Origin: an uncultured Lentisphaerota bacterium
Lineage (GTDB): Bacteria > Verrucomicrobiota > Kiritimatiellia > CAIQIC01
DNA length: 37,259 nt
Direction of reading: 5' to 3'
Assembly: GCA_903889245.1 (NCBI GenBank)
Contig: CAISWQ010000100.1
Span: forward strand, 1-37,259
This document shows positions 1 to 7,971 of this stretch, one piece after another. Both the position numbers and the translations under genes were made by a program. Within the stretch, counting starts at the first letter, position 1. Each line of letters starts with the position of its first letter. The notes below the pieces were generated by a model. That model had not been told where the DNA came from. It searched no databases and worked only from the letters and a program-made list of their open reading frames with translations.

Positions 1-289
1 GCGGGAAGGTTCCGGTCCCGCCACCAATCCCACCACACCCACCCGGTGACATGACCACCCTCTTCCAACCATCCACCCGACCCCCCAAGTGGTGCACTTG
101 GTCCTTGCGCCCGCGGGCCTGGAAAAGGTTCCGGCGGTGGCGGCGTTTTATCGGCGGCACGCGCGGATTTTGGTTTGACATCCGGCGCGGCGGGGGAAAT
201 TCTCCCGCCTGCTCGCGGCGGGCCGGGTCCCGCGCGGGCAGTGCGCTGAAAAAACTGAACCGTAATAATCCTAACCAAGAGGAGCATGC
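1..289. other. Upstream flank without a confirmed gene
   Basis: No convincing gene is visible here. A plus-strand frame runs from the window edge to a TGA at 47-49 and could be the last 15 codons of a gene outside the window, but the peptide is low complexity. A TTGACA at 175-180 could be a -35 element for the downstream oxidoreductase, with only a weak -10 (AATTCT, 198-203). Confidence 0.3.
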
Positions 290-1684
290 ATGCAACGACG
301 GGAATTCATCAGGAACGCGGCAGTGGCTGGGGCGGGTTTGCTGATCGCGCCCAAGGGCATCTTCGGCGCGGATGCGCCGAGTAACAAGCTGAACATCGCG
401 CTGATCGGCTCGTGGGGCCGTGGCGAGGCGCACTTCAGCTCCATCGCCACCGAGAACGTCGTCGCGCTCTGCGACATCAACGAGGAACACCTTGCGTTCG
501 GCGCGAAGCGCTTCCCGAAGGCCAAGACCTATGCGGACTGGCGGAAGATGCTCGAGCAAAAGGATATCAACGCCGTGGTCTGCTGCACGGCCGATCACAC
601 CCACGCGCACATCGCCAACTGGTGCCTGAACCGCGACCTGCACTGCTACATGGAAAAGCCGCTGGCAATCACGGTCGAGGAAGCGCGCACGGTCCGCGCG
701 AACTGGCTCAAGCGGAAAGCCAAGCTCGCCACGCAGGTCGGCATGCAACGCCACGCGGGTGCGAACTTCAACCGTCTGCGCGAGTTGATCCTCGATGGCG
801 CGATCGGCGAGCTCAAGAGCGCCTCCGCGTGGGGCAACCGCCAGGTCCGACCGGAAGGCTGCGAGTACGACCAGGAGAAGGGCATCGTGTATTTCAAGGA
901 CGATGCCTCGAAGTCCCATGCCGGCTATCTGCCCGAAGCCGGTGCGCCGCCGAAGCACATCAACTACGATCTGTGGATCGGCCCCTCGCCGCGGCACGCC
1001 TATAATCCCGGCTACTTCTGCAAAGGCCCGGGCGCAAACTGCCTTTCTTGGAACATGTTTTGGGATTTCGGTGCCGGCCAGATCGGCGACATGGGCAGCC
1101 ACACGATGGACCTGCTCTGGAACTGCGTGGACGCCAAGCTGCCGACGAGCGCGGAAGCCAAGGGCGACCCATTCAATCCGGCCATCACGCCCATCAACTG
1201 CACCTCGATCTTCGAGCACCCGGCCAATGACTGGCGCGGCCCGATCACCGTCAGTTGGTATCAGGGCGGCGCGATGCCGAAGCCGCCGAAGGACTTCATT
1301 GACCTGAAGAAAATCGGCCACGGCGCGATGTTCAAGGGTTCGCAGGGCTTCCTCGTCGCCGACTTCGAGAACCGGCTCCTGTTCCCCTACGGCAAGGAAG
1401 CGGACATGAGCTATTACAAGCCGCGCGCGAAGGACAAACTCCTGCCGCCGCTCGGCCACTTCCAGCAGCAGTGGCTTGACGCCTGCAAGAACCCGAGCCT
1501 CAAGACCGCGTGCGACTTCGAGTACAGCGGCAACATGATCGAGCAGCTCCTGCTCGGCCTGGTTGCCTATCGCGTGGGCAAGAAGCTCGCCTATGACGGC
1601 GCCACGGGCAAGGTCACCAACGTGCCCGAGGCCAACGCGCTCTTGAGCCGTCCGTATCGCGAGGGCTGGGCGCTCAACGGCTGA
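290..1684 (+). CDS. Gfo/Idh/MocA family oxidoreductase, Tat-exported
   Basis: Predicted NAD(P)-dependent sugar or inositol dehydrogenase of 464 residues. Residues 1-29 form a twin-arginine signal (RREFIRNAA, then a hydrophobic stretch ending near GADA), so the enzyme is probably exported folded with its cofactor. A Rossmann region follows (LNIALIGSWGRGEAH, near residues 34-48), and the family EKP motif is present in CYMEKPLAITVEEA. A C-terminal GFO_IDH_MocA-type region with WDFGAGQIGDMGSH follows. The start at 290 has an AGAGGAG ribosome-binding site a few bases upstream; an ATG at 286 is in another frame. Exported members are abundant in Planctomycetes and Verrucomicrobia, usually with unknown sugar substrates. 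It stands alone, convergent with the kinase operon. The substrate cannot be told from sequence. Confidence 0.9.
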   Translation: MQRREFIRNAAVAGAGLLIAPKGIFGADAPSNKLNIALIGSWGRGEAHFSSIATENVVALCDINEEHLAFGAKRFPKAKTYADWRKMLEQKDINAVVCCTADHTHAHIANWCLNRDLHCYMEKPLAITVEEARTVRANWLKRKAKLATQVGMQRHAGANFNRLRELILDGAIGELKSASAWGNRQVRPEGCEYDQEKGIVYFKDDASKSHAGYLPEAGAPPKHINYDLWIGPSPRHAYNPGYFCKGPGANCLSWNMFWDFGAGQIGDMGSHTMDLLWNCVDAKLPTSAEAKGDPFNPAITPINCTSIFEHPANDWRGPITVSWYQGGAMPKPPKDFIDLKKIGHGAMFKGSQGFLVADFENRLLFPYGKEADMSYYKPRAKDKLLPPLGHFQQQWLDACKNPSLKTACDFEYSGNMIEQLLLGLVAYRVGKKLAYDGATGKVTNVPEANALLSRPYREGWALNG

Positions 1685-1703
1685 CCCAGGGCAACCGGAC
1701 GCG

Positions 1704-1748
1704 TTTTCACCCGCCCGCCGCCAACCGGCGCGGCGGGTGAAACTTTTT
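1704..1748 (+). terminator. Stem-loop terminator between convergent genes
   Basis: A perfect 11-bp inverted repeat (TTTCACCCGCC at 1705-1715 pairing with 1732-1742) with additional G/C pairing inside is followed by CTTTTT. It lies 20 bp after the oxidoreductase stop. The A-rich side also lets it serve the minus-strand kinase gene, so it is probably bidirectional. Confidence 0.65.
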
Positions 1749-1792
1749 CCATGGCTTGGAAAAACCGGGCGGCTGGTTTCCAATCCACGGAA
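1747..1792. repeat. Pair of 15-bp palindromes (TTCCAAGCCTTGGAA family)
   Basis: TTCCATGGCTTGGAA (1747-1761) and a degenerate TTCCAATCCACGGAA (1778-1792) start 31 bp apart. They lie between the 3' ends of two convergent genes. This is one of seven loci in the window with the same unit. Confidence 0.8.
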
Positions 1793-1817
1793 AGATCAGC
1801 GGCAGCCACAGCCATCC

Positions 1818-2873
1818 TCACCGCCGTTCGGCGGGTCGGGTTTGGGGCAGAGCGATGAGGAAGGTCGCGCCCTGGCCGGGGTCGCTCTCGCACCAGACGC
1901 GGCCGCGCATGGCCTCCACAAGCAGTTTCACGATGGAGAGGCCGAGCCCGGTGGAGTTTTCGCCGCCGGTGGGCCGCGCGGAGAGGCGCGCGAATTTTTG
2001 GAACAGCCGGGCCTTGTCTTCCGCGCTCAAGCCGGGGCCTTGGTCCTGTACCAACCACAAGACGCTGTCACCCTCGACGCGACTGCGGATGAAAATGCTT
2101 TTGCCGGGCGACGAAAATTTGATCGCGTTGGAAAGCAGGTTGTCCATGACCTGCTCGGTCAGCGACTGATCGGCCCACGCCGGGGTCGCGTCCTTGATTT
2201 CGTTACACAGCGTGAGTTGTTTCTGGGCGGCCCGCGCCTGGTTTTGCTCCAGCAGCCGCGCGGTGAGCGCCGCGAGGTCAAACCCGGCCGGATTGAGGTG
2301 GATCTGGCCGTTCTCATACTTGGAAATGTCGAGCAGATTGCGGATGAGGTAGAGCATGCGATGGGCGGAGTGGTTGATGAGGGTCGCCAGCTCGGGCACC
2401 TCGGTGGGTTTCTGCGCGATGTCGGGTTGGGCGAGCAGTTCGGAAAAGCCGAGCACCCCGCTCAAGGGATTTTTCAGATCGTGTGCGGCGATGTTCAGGA
2501 ACTCGGTCTTCAGGCGCAAGGCTTCCTGCAACTGGAGGAGCGAGGCCTTCAGGCGCGTCAGGAAGAAGACCAGCAGGGCGAGGATGAGGCCGTCTTCCGC
2601 GAGGTTCCAGTAGAAGAAGACCGGGAACATATAGACCGGGCTGCTCAACCGGTCAGCGACGGCATGGCCCAGCAGGCCCACCGCAATGCAACCATAGGCG
2701 ACCCAGCCGCCCCAGCGCCACGCGACCATAAGCAGCGGCAGCAGATAGAAGATCAGGTAATCGAAATCGGTGCCGGTGACGTAGTCCGCGACCATCGCGC
2801 CGCCGGTCAGCACGGCTACGAGCGCCACCAGCCAGGGATCCGATAGTTGAATGAAACGCGGTTGAACGGTCAT
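1818..2873 (-). CDS. Membrane-bound sensor histidine kinase
   Basis: 351-residue histidine kinase. The N-terminal 110 residues are hydrophobic, with about four membrane segments (roughly 13-30, 39-55, 57-74 and 80-108) and no large periplasmic sensor. A short linker leads to the dimerisation helix with the phospho-accepting histidine in NIAAHDLKNPLSG (H131). The ATPase domain has an N box (LLSNAIKFSSPG), G1 (VQDQGPGL) and G2 (NSTGLGLSIVKLLV). The start at 2873 (MTVQPRF) was chosen because the open frame upstream runs into the neighbouring gene. It lies 8 bp after the stop of the outer-membrane gene, so the two are probably one operon. No response regulator is adjacent. The signal is unknown. 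Confidence 0.88.
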   Translation of the reverse strand: MTVQPRFIQLSDPWLVALVAVLTGGAMVADYVTGTDFDYLIFYLLPLLMVAWRWGGWVAYGCIAVGLLGHAVADRLSSPVYMFPVFFYWNLAEDGLILALLVFFLTRLKASLLQLQEALRLKTEFLNIAAHDLKNPLSGVLGFSELLAQPDIAQKPTEVPELATLINHSAHRMLYLIRNLLDISKYENGQIHLNPAGFDLAALTARLLEQNQARAAQKQLTLCNEIKDATPAWADQSLTEQVMDNLLSNAIKFSSPGKSIFIRSRVEGDSVLWLVQDQGPGLSAEDKARLFQKFARLSARPTGGENSTGLGLSIVKLLVEAMRGRVWCESDPGQGATFLIALPQTRPAERR

Positions 2874-2881
2874 GCAAGCCT

Positions 2882-3673
2882 CTATTCCGGGAACAGGAAG
2901 GCGACGCCCAGCTTCACACCCCAGTCCGGGCCGCCGGCGGGCGTGACCACATAGGTATGCCAGCCGAGCGTCAGGCTGATTTTTTGCCCGCCCAGCTTGA
3001 CCAACTGGCTGATGGTGCAGTTCACCGGCACGAGCCAGGTGTCCGCCGTCCAGTCGCGGGTGGCCTCCCCGCTGACGCCGAAGGTGGCACCCCGGGGCGT
3101 GGTGTAGGAGAGGAAGGGGTTCACATAGGTCTGGTTGAAGGTGGGCCGGTCGCCGGCCGCCGCGAACGACCACAAGTGCCAGGCCAGCGCGCCCACGGTC
3201 CAGCCGTGTTCCTGCTTGAGGATGGCCGCGGTCGGGCCGGCGCACCACTGCCCCGCGCCGAGCGTCCGGTCGGTGGCGGTGGGCAGTTGCAGGAACGGGC
3301 CGAAGCCCCAGATGGCCGCGCCCTTGGGCACCCAGAAGAAGCTCTGCTGCACATCGCCCAGGCCGGCGTGGTCGCCGCCGCCCGCCGTCAGCGACTGCGC
3401 GTAGATCAGCGGCAGCGTGGTGCGCGAGACGATGTAATGATCGGGCGAAATTCTGAACGGCAGCAGCGGCTGGACATTGACCGTATAGTTCGCGGCACGG
3501 TCGGGACCGAGGCCGAAGTCCAGCGTGGAGCTGAACGGCAGGCAGGTCAACTCCGCCACCGGATTATGGGTCTTCAGGGCCAGAGCGTGCAACGTATCGT
3601 TCGTCCCTTCACCCACCACCCGGCCACACACCAGCATCCATCCGAGTATCACGGGAACCCAGCGCGTTTGCAT
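2882..3673 (-). CDS. Putative outer-membrane beta-barrel protein (neuromedin-U-like annotation family)
   Basis: 263 residues with a signal peptide (MQTRWVPVILGWMLVCGRVVG). The body has alternating hydrophobic strands and the pattern of a conserved exported family often labelled neuromedin U or transporter: FGLGPDRAANYTVNVQPLLPF, then GLGDVQQSFFW, then WGFGPFLQLPTATD, ending in an aromatic-terminated strand (VKLGVAFLFPE) typical of barrels. It is first in an operon with the histidine kinase, so it may supply or respond to the kinase signal. That link rests on context only, and the function is unknown. Confidence 0.75.
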   Translation of the reverse strand: MQTRWVPVILGWMLVCGRVVGEGTNDTLHALALKTHNPVAELTCLPFSSTLDFGLGPDRAANYTVNVQPLLPFRISPDHYIVSRTTLPLIYAQSLTAGGGDHAGLGDVQQSFFWVPKGAAIWGFGPFLQLPTATDRTLGAGQWCAGPTAAILKQEHGWTVGALAWHLWSFAAAGDRPTFNQTYVNPFLSYTTPRGATFGVSGEATRDWTADTWLVPVNCTISQLVKLGGQKISLTLGWHTYVVTPAGGPDWGVKLGVAFLFPE

Positions 3674-3730
3674 GGCAGCACCTTCCTTTCTTCCACCGCC
3701 CTGATGGACAGGGTTTTCCCTTCGCGGGCG

Positions 3731-3759
3731 ATAGTGTCACCGCCGCGCCAAGGGGTCAA
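3731..3759 (-). promoter_or_regulatory. Sigma-70-type promoter of the kinase operon
   Basis: On the minus strand, TTGACC (3754-3759) and CACTAT (3731-3736) are separated by 17 bp, about 60 bp upstream of the first gene's start at 3673. Confidence 0.5.
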
Positions 3760-3783
3760 GGTTGTGCTGCCGCGCCCGCCGGG

Positions 3784-4566
3784 TCAGAACGATAAACCGG
3801 CGATCAGACGCGTGACGTAATCCGGCTCGTCGTCCCGGCTGGTGAGCTGGAAGGTCGGCGTCACGGAAAACCACCAACTGGCCTGGCTCCGGCCCACGTT
3901 GCCGCCGTGATAGCTGATCGCCGGACCGGCGTAGGCGGTCGTGTGTTCATAGCGCCGCCAATCCGCCAACACCGTTTCGACCACGGCCTCGCCGCCGAGC
4001 CGCCAGCCGCCGGTGAGCGCCACGGAAAGACCGAGGGCGTGACCCAGCACGCCTTCCACGTCGTGATCGCCGGAGCGCCCGACGTTCTCCACCTCGGTCT
4101 CGGCGATCAGGTTATAGGCCAGCGTCAGCGGGCCGACATCCTTGTGCAGCAGCAGCTTGACCTCGCCTTCCACCGTGCCGCGCTCGCCCACGCCCACCTC
4201 GCCGTAGAAGCCCACGCCGAGCGCGTCGGTCACGGGATTCGAGAGCAGGTAAACGCCTTCGAGGCTGACCTGATCGAACTGCGCGCCGTTGCGCTCGCGC
4301 GAATCCTCGATCCGCCACTTCGGCAGATAGAGCGCGAGTTGAAAATTTTCGGTCACGGCGTACTCGATTTCCTCGCGGAAATCCCAGCGCGCATAACCGG
4401 AATCCTCGCGCGTGTGGTGCTTGAACGTCACCCATTGCTCCAGTTCCCAGTTGCCCTGGCCCATGGGATAGGTGTCATAGGTGTAGGTGAACGGCCGGTA
4501 GCCCGCCTGCGCGCCCAGCGCGCAGGCGAACAGGGCCACGACGATACTGCCGGGCATTTTTTTCAT
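3784..4566 (-). CDS. Exported protein, possible DUF6662-like beta-barrel
   Basis: 260 residues with a signal peptide (MKKMPGSIVVALFACALGAQA). The mature start GYRPFTYTYDTYPMGQGNWELEQW, then WDFREEIEYAVTENFQLALYL, resembles exported proteins that I associate with DUF6662 (recalled, not searched). Many alternating strands and a final LIAGLSF suggest an outer-membrane barrel. The start at 4566 gives the signal peptide directly; the open frame upstream is a GC-rich artefact overlapping argC on the other strand. It is transcribed divergently from argC and separately from the kinase operon. No function can be assigned. Confidence 0.75.
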   Translation of the reverse strand: MKKMPGSIVVALFACALGAQAGYRPFTYTYDTYPMGQGNWELEQWVTFKHHTREDSGYARWDFREEIEYAVTENFQLALYLPKWRIEDSRERNGAQFDQVSLEGVYLLSNPVTDALGVGFYGEVGVGERGTVEGEVKLLLHKDVGPLTLAYNLIAETEVENVGRSGDHDVEGVLGHALGLSVALTGGWRLGGEAVVETVLADWRRYEHTTAYAGPAISYHGGNVGRSQASWWFSVTPTFQLTSRDDEPDYVTRLIAGLSF

Positions 4567-4632
4567 GTGTGCTTGCCTTTCTGGTTGTCGGCGACCGTAC
4601 CCCAGTTGCGCCGGCTTGCAAGGGGGCGGCGC

Positions 4633-4661
4633 TTGACGGGCGCGGCGGCCCTCGGCATAGT
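4633..4661 (+). promoter_or_regulatory. Probable argC promoter
   Basis: TTGACG (4633-4638), a 17-bp spacer and CATAGT (4656-4661) lie 28 bp upstream of the argC start. A ribosome-binding site GAAAGGA precedes the ATG. Confidence 0.5.
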
Positions 4662-4689
4662 CCGCGCGCCAACCGAAAGGAATCTCTAC

Positions 4690-5748
4690 ATGATCAAGGC
4701 GAAAATTGTCGGCGCGGGCGGCTACGGCGGCGTGGGCATCACGGAGCTGCTGCTGCGGCATCCGCACGCGCGGATTGGCTGTCTCGTGGACACGGAAAAC
4801 GTCGGGCTGCCGTTCAGTGATCTCTATCCGCACCTGAAGGGCTTCTGCGATGAGAAAATCATCGCGCCGAACGATCCCAAGGCGCTCGAACCGCACGACG
4901 TGGTGTTCTTCTCCACGCCCGACGGCGTCGGCATGCAGTTCGCGCGGCCGGAGCTGGAGAAGGGCGCGAAGGTCATTGATTACAGCGGCGACTTCCGCTT
5001 CAACGACCTGAACGAGTATGCCGAGTATGCGCGCCGCATCGGCCGCGACCCGCAGCACAAGTCGCCGGACCTGGTCAAGGACACGGTCTATGGCGTCGCC
5101 GAACTGCACCGCGGCGAGATCAACCAGCAGCGACGGCTCGTCGGTAACCCCGGCTGCTTCGCCATCAGTTGCCTGCTCGGCCTCTCGCCGGCGATGAAGT
5201 TCAAGCTCGTGGACCTTGGCAGCCTGATCTGCGACTGCAAAACCGCGGTCAGCGGCGCGGGCAAGAAACCCAGCCCGGTGTTCCACTATCCGGCGCGCTA
5301 CGACTACATGAACGCCTACAAGCTCTCCGGCCACCAGCACGTGATGGAGGTCGAGCGCGAACTCGGCCTGCTCGCGGGCCAGAAGATTTGCGTCACGTTC
5401 ACGACGCAGGTCGTCCCGATGTGCCGCGGCATCCTCTCGTGCTGCTACGGCACGCTCGCCGCCAGCATCAAGCCGGAGCAGGTGATGGAAGCCTACCAGG
5501 CATTCCACCAGGGCAACGCGTTCGTCCGCCTCTTTGACCGCAACGCCGCCATCGGCACGGTGCACGTCCGCGGCACGAACTACTGCAACCTGATCGTGGA
5601 CGTGGATGCGCGCACCAACCGGCTGCGCGTGATCTCGCACATTGATAACCTGATGAAGGGCCAGGCCGGCAACGCGCTGCAGAACATGAACCTGCTCTTC
5701 GGCTTCCCGGAAACCACCGGCCTCGACCGCCCGGCGCAATATCCATGA
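4690..5748 (+). CDS. argC: N-acetyl-gamma-glutamyl-phosphate reductase
   Basis: 352-residue cytoplasmic enzyme of arginine synthesis that reduces N-acetyl-glutamyl phosphate with NADPH to the semialdehyde. The N-terminal Rossmann motif is GAGGYGGVGITELLLRHP (residues 8-25). The catalytic cysteine lies in GNPGCFA, and DYSGDFRF and SGAGKKPS are family motifs. Length matches the long ArgC type. The start at 4690 has an AAAGGA Shine-Dalgarno; the long open frame upstream is antisense to the exported protein and is not part of the gene. No other arg genes are in the window. A heptamer repeat array starts 6 bp after the stop and leads into the next gene. Confidence 0.93.
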   Translation: MIKAKIVGAGGYGGVGITELLLRHPHARIGCLVDTENVGLPFSDLYPHLKGFCDEKIIAPNDPKALEPHDVVFFSTPDGVGMQFARPELEKGAKVIDYSGDFRFNDLNEYAEYARRIGRDPQHKSPDLVKDTVYGVAELHRGEINQQRRLVGNPGCFAISCLLGLSPAMKFKLVDLGSLICDCKTAVSGAGKKPSPVFHYPARYDYMNAYKLSGHQHVMEVERELGLLAGQKICVTFTTQVVPMCRGILSCCYGTLAASIKPEQVMEAYQAFHQGNAFVRLFDRNAAIGTVHVRGTNYCNLIVDVDARTNRLRVISHIDNLMKGQAGNALQNMNLLFGFPETTGLDRPAQYP

Positions 5749-5753
5749 TGAAG

Positions 5754-5874
5754 GGTTGATGGAGAATGGCTGATGGTTGATGGAAAGAAAAATTTATCTT
5801 TGCCCCATCCGCCATCCGCCATCAACCATCTGCCATCAACCATCTGCCATCCGCCATCCTCTATCCGCTATCAT
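5754..5874. repeat. Inverted array of 7-bp units (CCATCNN / GGNTGAT)
   Basis: The left arm 5754-5781 is four units (GGTTGAT, GGAGAAT, GGCTGAT, GGTTGAT). After an A/T-rich loop, the right arm 5805-5874 is ten units of complementary type, mostly CCATCCG, CCATCAA and CCATCTG. The arms can pair into a long hairpin. The array spans the argC-murC junction and includes the first 34 codons of the ligase gene. It resembles the heptanucleotide STRR repeats known from cyanobacteria in period but not in sequence. Confidence 0.85.
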
Positions 5875-7146
5875 CTGGTGGGCATAGCCGGTGTCGGCAT
5901 GAGCGCGCTCGCGCAGGCGCTCCTCAACGCCGGCCAGGCCGTCACCGGTTCCGACCGCTTCCTCGACCAAGGCCGCGAGAACCTCGCTGTGCTCGAGACG
6001 CTGCGCCGCGCGGGCGCGAAACTATTCCCGCAGGACGGCTCCGGTCTTGACGCGCAGACGACCGCCGTCGTGGTCAGCACCGCGATCGAGCCCGATAATC
6101 CTGACCTCGCTGCCGCAAAAAAGTTTGGTGTGCCGGTGCGCCATCGCGCCGAACTGCTCGCGGAACTGGTCGCCGGGCAACAGCTCATCGCCATCGCCGG
6201 CACCGCCGGCAAGACGACGACGACCGCGCTCGTCGGCCACCTGCTCGCCGAGCTCGGCACCGACCCTAGCGTGGTCAACGGCGGCGTGGTGCTCGGCTGG
6301 CAAAAGCCCGACGCACTCGGCAGCGCACGCAAGGGCCGCTCCGCTTGCTGGGTTCTGGAAACCGACGAAAGCGACCGCTCGCTCCTGCGCTTCACGCCCG
6401 ACTGGGCGATCATCACCAACATCTCCAAGGATCACTTCGAGCTGGACGAGGTCGTCGGACTGTTCCGCCAGTTTGCCGCACAAGTGAAAACCGGCATCGT
6501 CTGCGGCCCCGGCGTCGCCGGGCTCCTCCGCGGCCACACCGCCGCCGCCCTCCATCAGCCATCAGCCATCAACCATTATCCCGTGCCCCTCCCCGGTCGC
6601 CACAACGCCGAGAACGCCCTGCTCGCGGCGACGCTGTGCGAACAGCTCGGCCATGCGCCGGAAAAAATCCGCGCGGCGCTGGCGACCTTCCAAGGCGTAC
6701 AGCGCCGGCTGGAAAAAGTCGGCGCGCGCGACGGCGTGACCATTTTCGACGACTACGCGCACAACCCGGCGAAGATCGCCGCCGCGTGCGCCGCCGTGCA
6801 GCCGGAGCGCGGTCGCCTGCTCGCCGTCTGGCGTCCGCACGGCTTCGGCCCGCTCAAGCTGATGCTGAACGAGCTGACCGAGGCGCTCGCCGGCGTGCTG
6901 CGCCCGCGGGACGGCGTGTGGTTGCTGCCGGTGTTCTACGCCGGCGGCACGACCAGTTCCGCGCTGAATTCCGAGGCGCTCGTCGCGGCGCTGACCGCGC
7001 GCGGCGTTGCCGCGCGGCTCGCGCCGGACTACGCCACGCTGGAAGCCCGGCTGCGCGCGGAGGTGCGGCCCGGCGATGTCGTGCTCGTCATGGGCGCGCG
7101 CGATCCCGACCTGCCGCTCTGCGCCCGCCGGCTGGCCCGTGGTTGA
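5773..7146 (+). CDS. murC: UDP-N-acetylmuramate-L-alanine ligase (MurC type)
   Basis: 457-residue Mur ligase, which joins L-alanine to UDP-MurNAc using ATP at the start of peptidoglycan peptide synthesis. The domains are a Rossmann-like N-terminal domain (YHLVGIAGVGMSALAQ from residue 33), the ATP loop GTAGKTTTT (143-151), the ETDESDRSLLRF and ITNISKDHFE region, PLPGRHNAENAL, and the C-terminal domain with FDDYAHNPAKI. The start at 5773 has a GGAG site 8 bp upstream, but the first 34 residues are encoded by a heptamer repeat array and have no counterpart in usual MurC. A second repeat insertion lies near residues 260-268. No other mur genes are adjacent. The related Mpl recycling ligase cannot be fully excluded. 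Confidence 0.8.
   Translation: MVDGKKNLSLPHPPSAINHLPSTICHPPSSIRYHLVGIAGVGMSALAQALLNAGQAVTGSDRFLDQGRENLAVLETLRRAGAKLFPQDGSGLDAQTTAVVVSTAIEPDNPDLAAAKKFGVPVRHRAELLAELVAGQQLIAIAGTAGKTTTTALVGHLLAELGTDPSVVNGGVVLGWQKPDALGSARKGRSACWVLETDESDRSLLRFTPDWAIITNISKDHFELDEVVGLFRQFAAQVKTGIVCGPGVAGLLRGHTAAALHQPSAINHYPVPLPGRHNAENALLAATLCEQLGHAPEKIRAALATFQGVQRRLEKVGARDGVTIFDDYAHNPAKIAAACAAVQPERGRLLAVWRPHGFGPLKLMLNELTEALAGVLRPRDGVWLLPVFYAGGTTSSALNSEALVAALTARGVAARLAPDYATLEARLRAEVRPGDVVLVMGARDPDLPLCARRLARG
6552..6576. repeat. In-frame heptamer insertion in murC
   Basis: Three perfect heptamers (CCATCAG, CCATCAG, CCATCAA) plus CCAT encode LHQPSAINH. They are of the same family as the array at the start of the gene, 680 bp upstream, and lie just before the conserved GRHN motif. 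Confidence 0.8.
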
Positions 7147-7184
7147 TGGCGCACAATAATCCCGCCCGGCAGCCCGTTTTCCCC

Positions 7185-7212
7185 TTGCATATCAAAAGGC
7201 GCTGCGTAGGAT
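7185..7212 (+). promoter_or_regulatory. Possible promoter of the small exported protein
   Basis: TTGCAT (7185-7190), a 16-bp spacer and TAGGAT (7207-7212) lie about 25 bp upstream of the start at 7237. Confidence 0.35.
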
Positions 7213-7236
7213 GCCGCGCCGTGTGAGAGGTGAACC

Positions 7237-7941
7237 ATGAATAGCAAACTGATGGTGGGCTTGATTGTCGGGTTCGCGTTGTTGATCGGTTTTGCCGCCG
7301 GCCGCTTTACGGCCTCGACAGAACCAGTGGCCAAGGAGTCCAACGGCGAGAAAGCGCCGGGCAAATCCAAGCTGGCGACCAAGCGCACCGCGTACAAAAT
7401 GCCCAACGCACCGTTGGCGGCCAACACTCCCGCGGGCGAGGACCGGCCCGAGGACCGCGGCGGCGATACCAACCGCTTCGGCCGCGGTCGCGGCAACTTC
7501 GATCCGGCCGCCTATACCGCGATGGTGAAGGAGCGCGCAGTGACCGAACGGCAGGCGCTATTCACCAACGCCGGCCTGTCTCCCGCACAGCAGCAGGACT
7601 TCGATGACCTCGTCACCGCGATGAACAGCTCTCTCAAGCAGCGTTCCGAGGCTTTCACGGCCATGATGAAGGATGGCCGGCCGCCTTCCCCGGAAATGGG
7701 CTATCGCATGTTGCACGATTATGCCAACACCATGACGCGCGCCTATGAGATGATGGATCGCACCATGCCGGCCGGTTGGCGCGAGAAGGCCGGTGAAAAC
7801 TTTAACATGCGGAACTTCGTGGACCCCGCGATCCGCGAGGCCACGCGCGGGTTCAGTGGCCGTGGCGGTCCCCCGGGTGGCGGCTTCGGTGGTGGCCCGG
7901 GCGGCGACCGCGGCCGCGGCGGTCCCCCGCCGCCGCCATAA
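7237..7941 (+). CDS. Membrane-anchored or exported protein with Gly-rich tail
   Basis: 234 residues, not assigned to a family. One N-terminal hydrophobic segment (residues 5-24, MVGLIVGFALLIGFAAG) is an anchor or uncleaved signal. A charged, disordered linker follows (about 30-90). Residues 95-190 are helical, with a periplasmic-chaperone-like look (LFTNAGLSPAQQQDFDDLVTAMNSSLKQRSEAF). The last 35 residues are almost all Gly, Pro and Arg. An AGAGGTGA ribosome-binding site precedes the ATG. The layout recalls heavy-metal-resistance/Spy-like periplasmic proteins, but no diagnostic motif was found. A palindrome array follows 30 bp after its stop. Confidence 0.75.
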   Translation: MNSKLMVGLIVGFALLIGFAAGRFTASTEPVAKESNGEKAPGKSKLATKRTAYKMPNAPLAANTPAGEDRPEDRGGDTNRFGRGRGNFDPAAYTAMVKERAVTERQALFTNAGLSPAQQQDFDDLVTAMNSSLKQRSEAFTAMMKDGRPPSPEMGYRMLHDYANTMTRAYEMMDRTMPAGWREKAGENFNMRNFVDPAIREATRGFSGRGGPPGGGFGGGPGGDRGRGGPPPPP

Positions 7942-7971
7942 CGGTGGCCCCGCACAGCAGCACGGCCGTTT

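Noticed and set aside
1-134. GGAAGGTTCC and GGAAAAGGTTCC sites as members of the 15-bp palindrome family
   Set aside because: They have the GGAA and TTCC halves in the opposite order and lack the TTCCA...TGGAA pattern.
51-344. 97-codon ORF at the left edge
   Set aside because: Trp/Arg-rich, low-quality peptide overlapping the real start of the oxidoreductase.
1818-3248. 476-residue version of the histidine kinase
   Set aside because: The extra N-terminus overlaps the outer-membrane gene and has no signal or domain; MTVQPRF at 2873 fits the 8-bp gap of an operon.
3907-4689. N-terminal extension of argC by 261 codons
   Set aside because: Antisense to the exported protein at 3784-4566; the ArgC fold begins exactly at 4690, after a promoter and ribosome-binding site.
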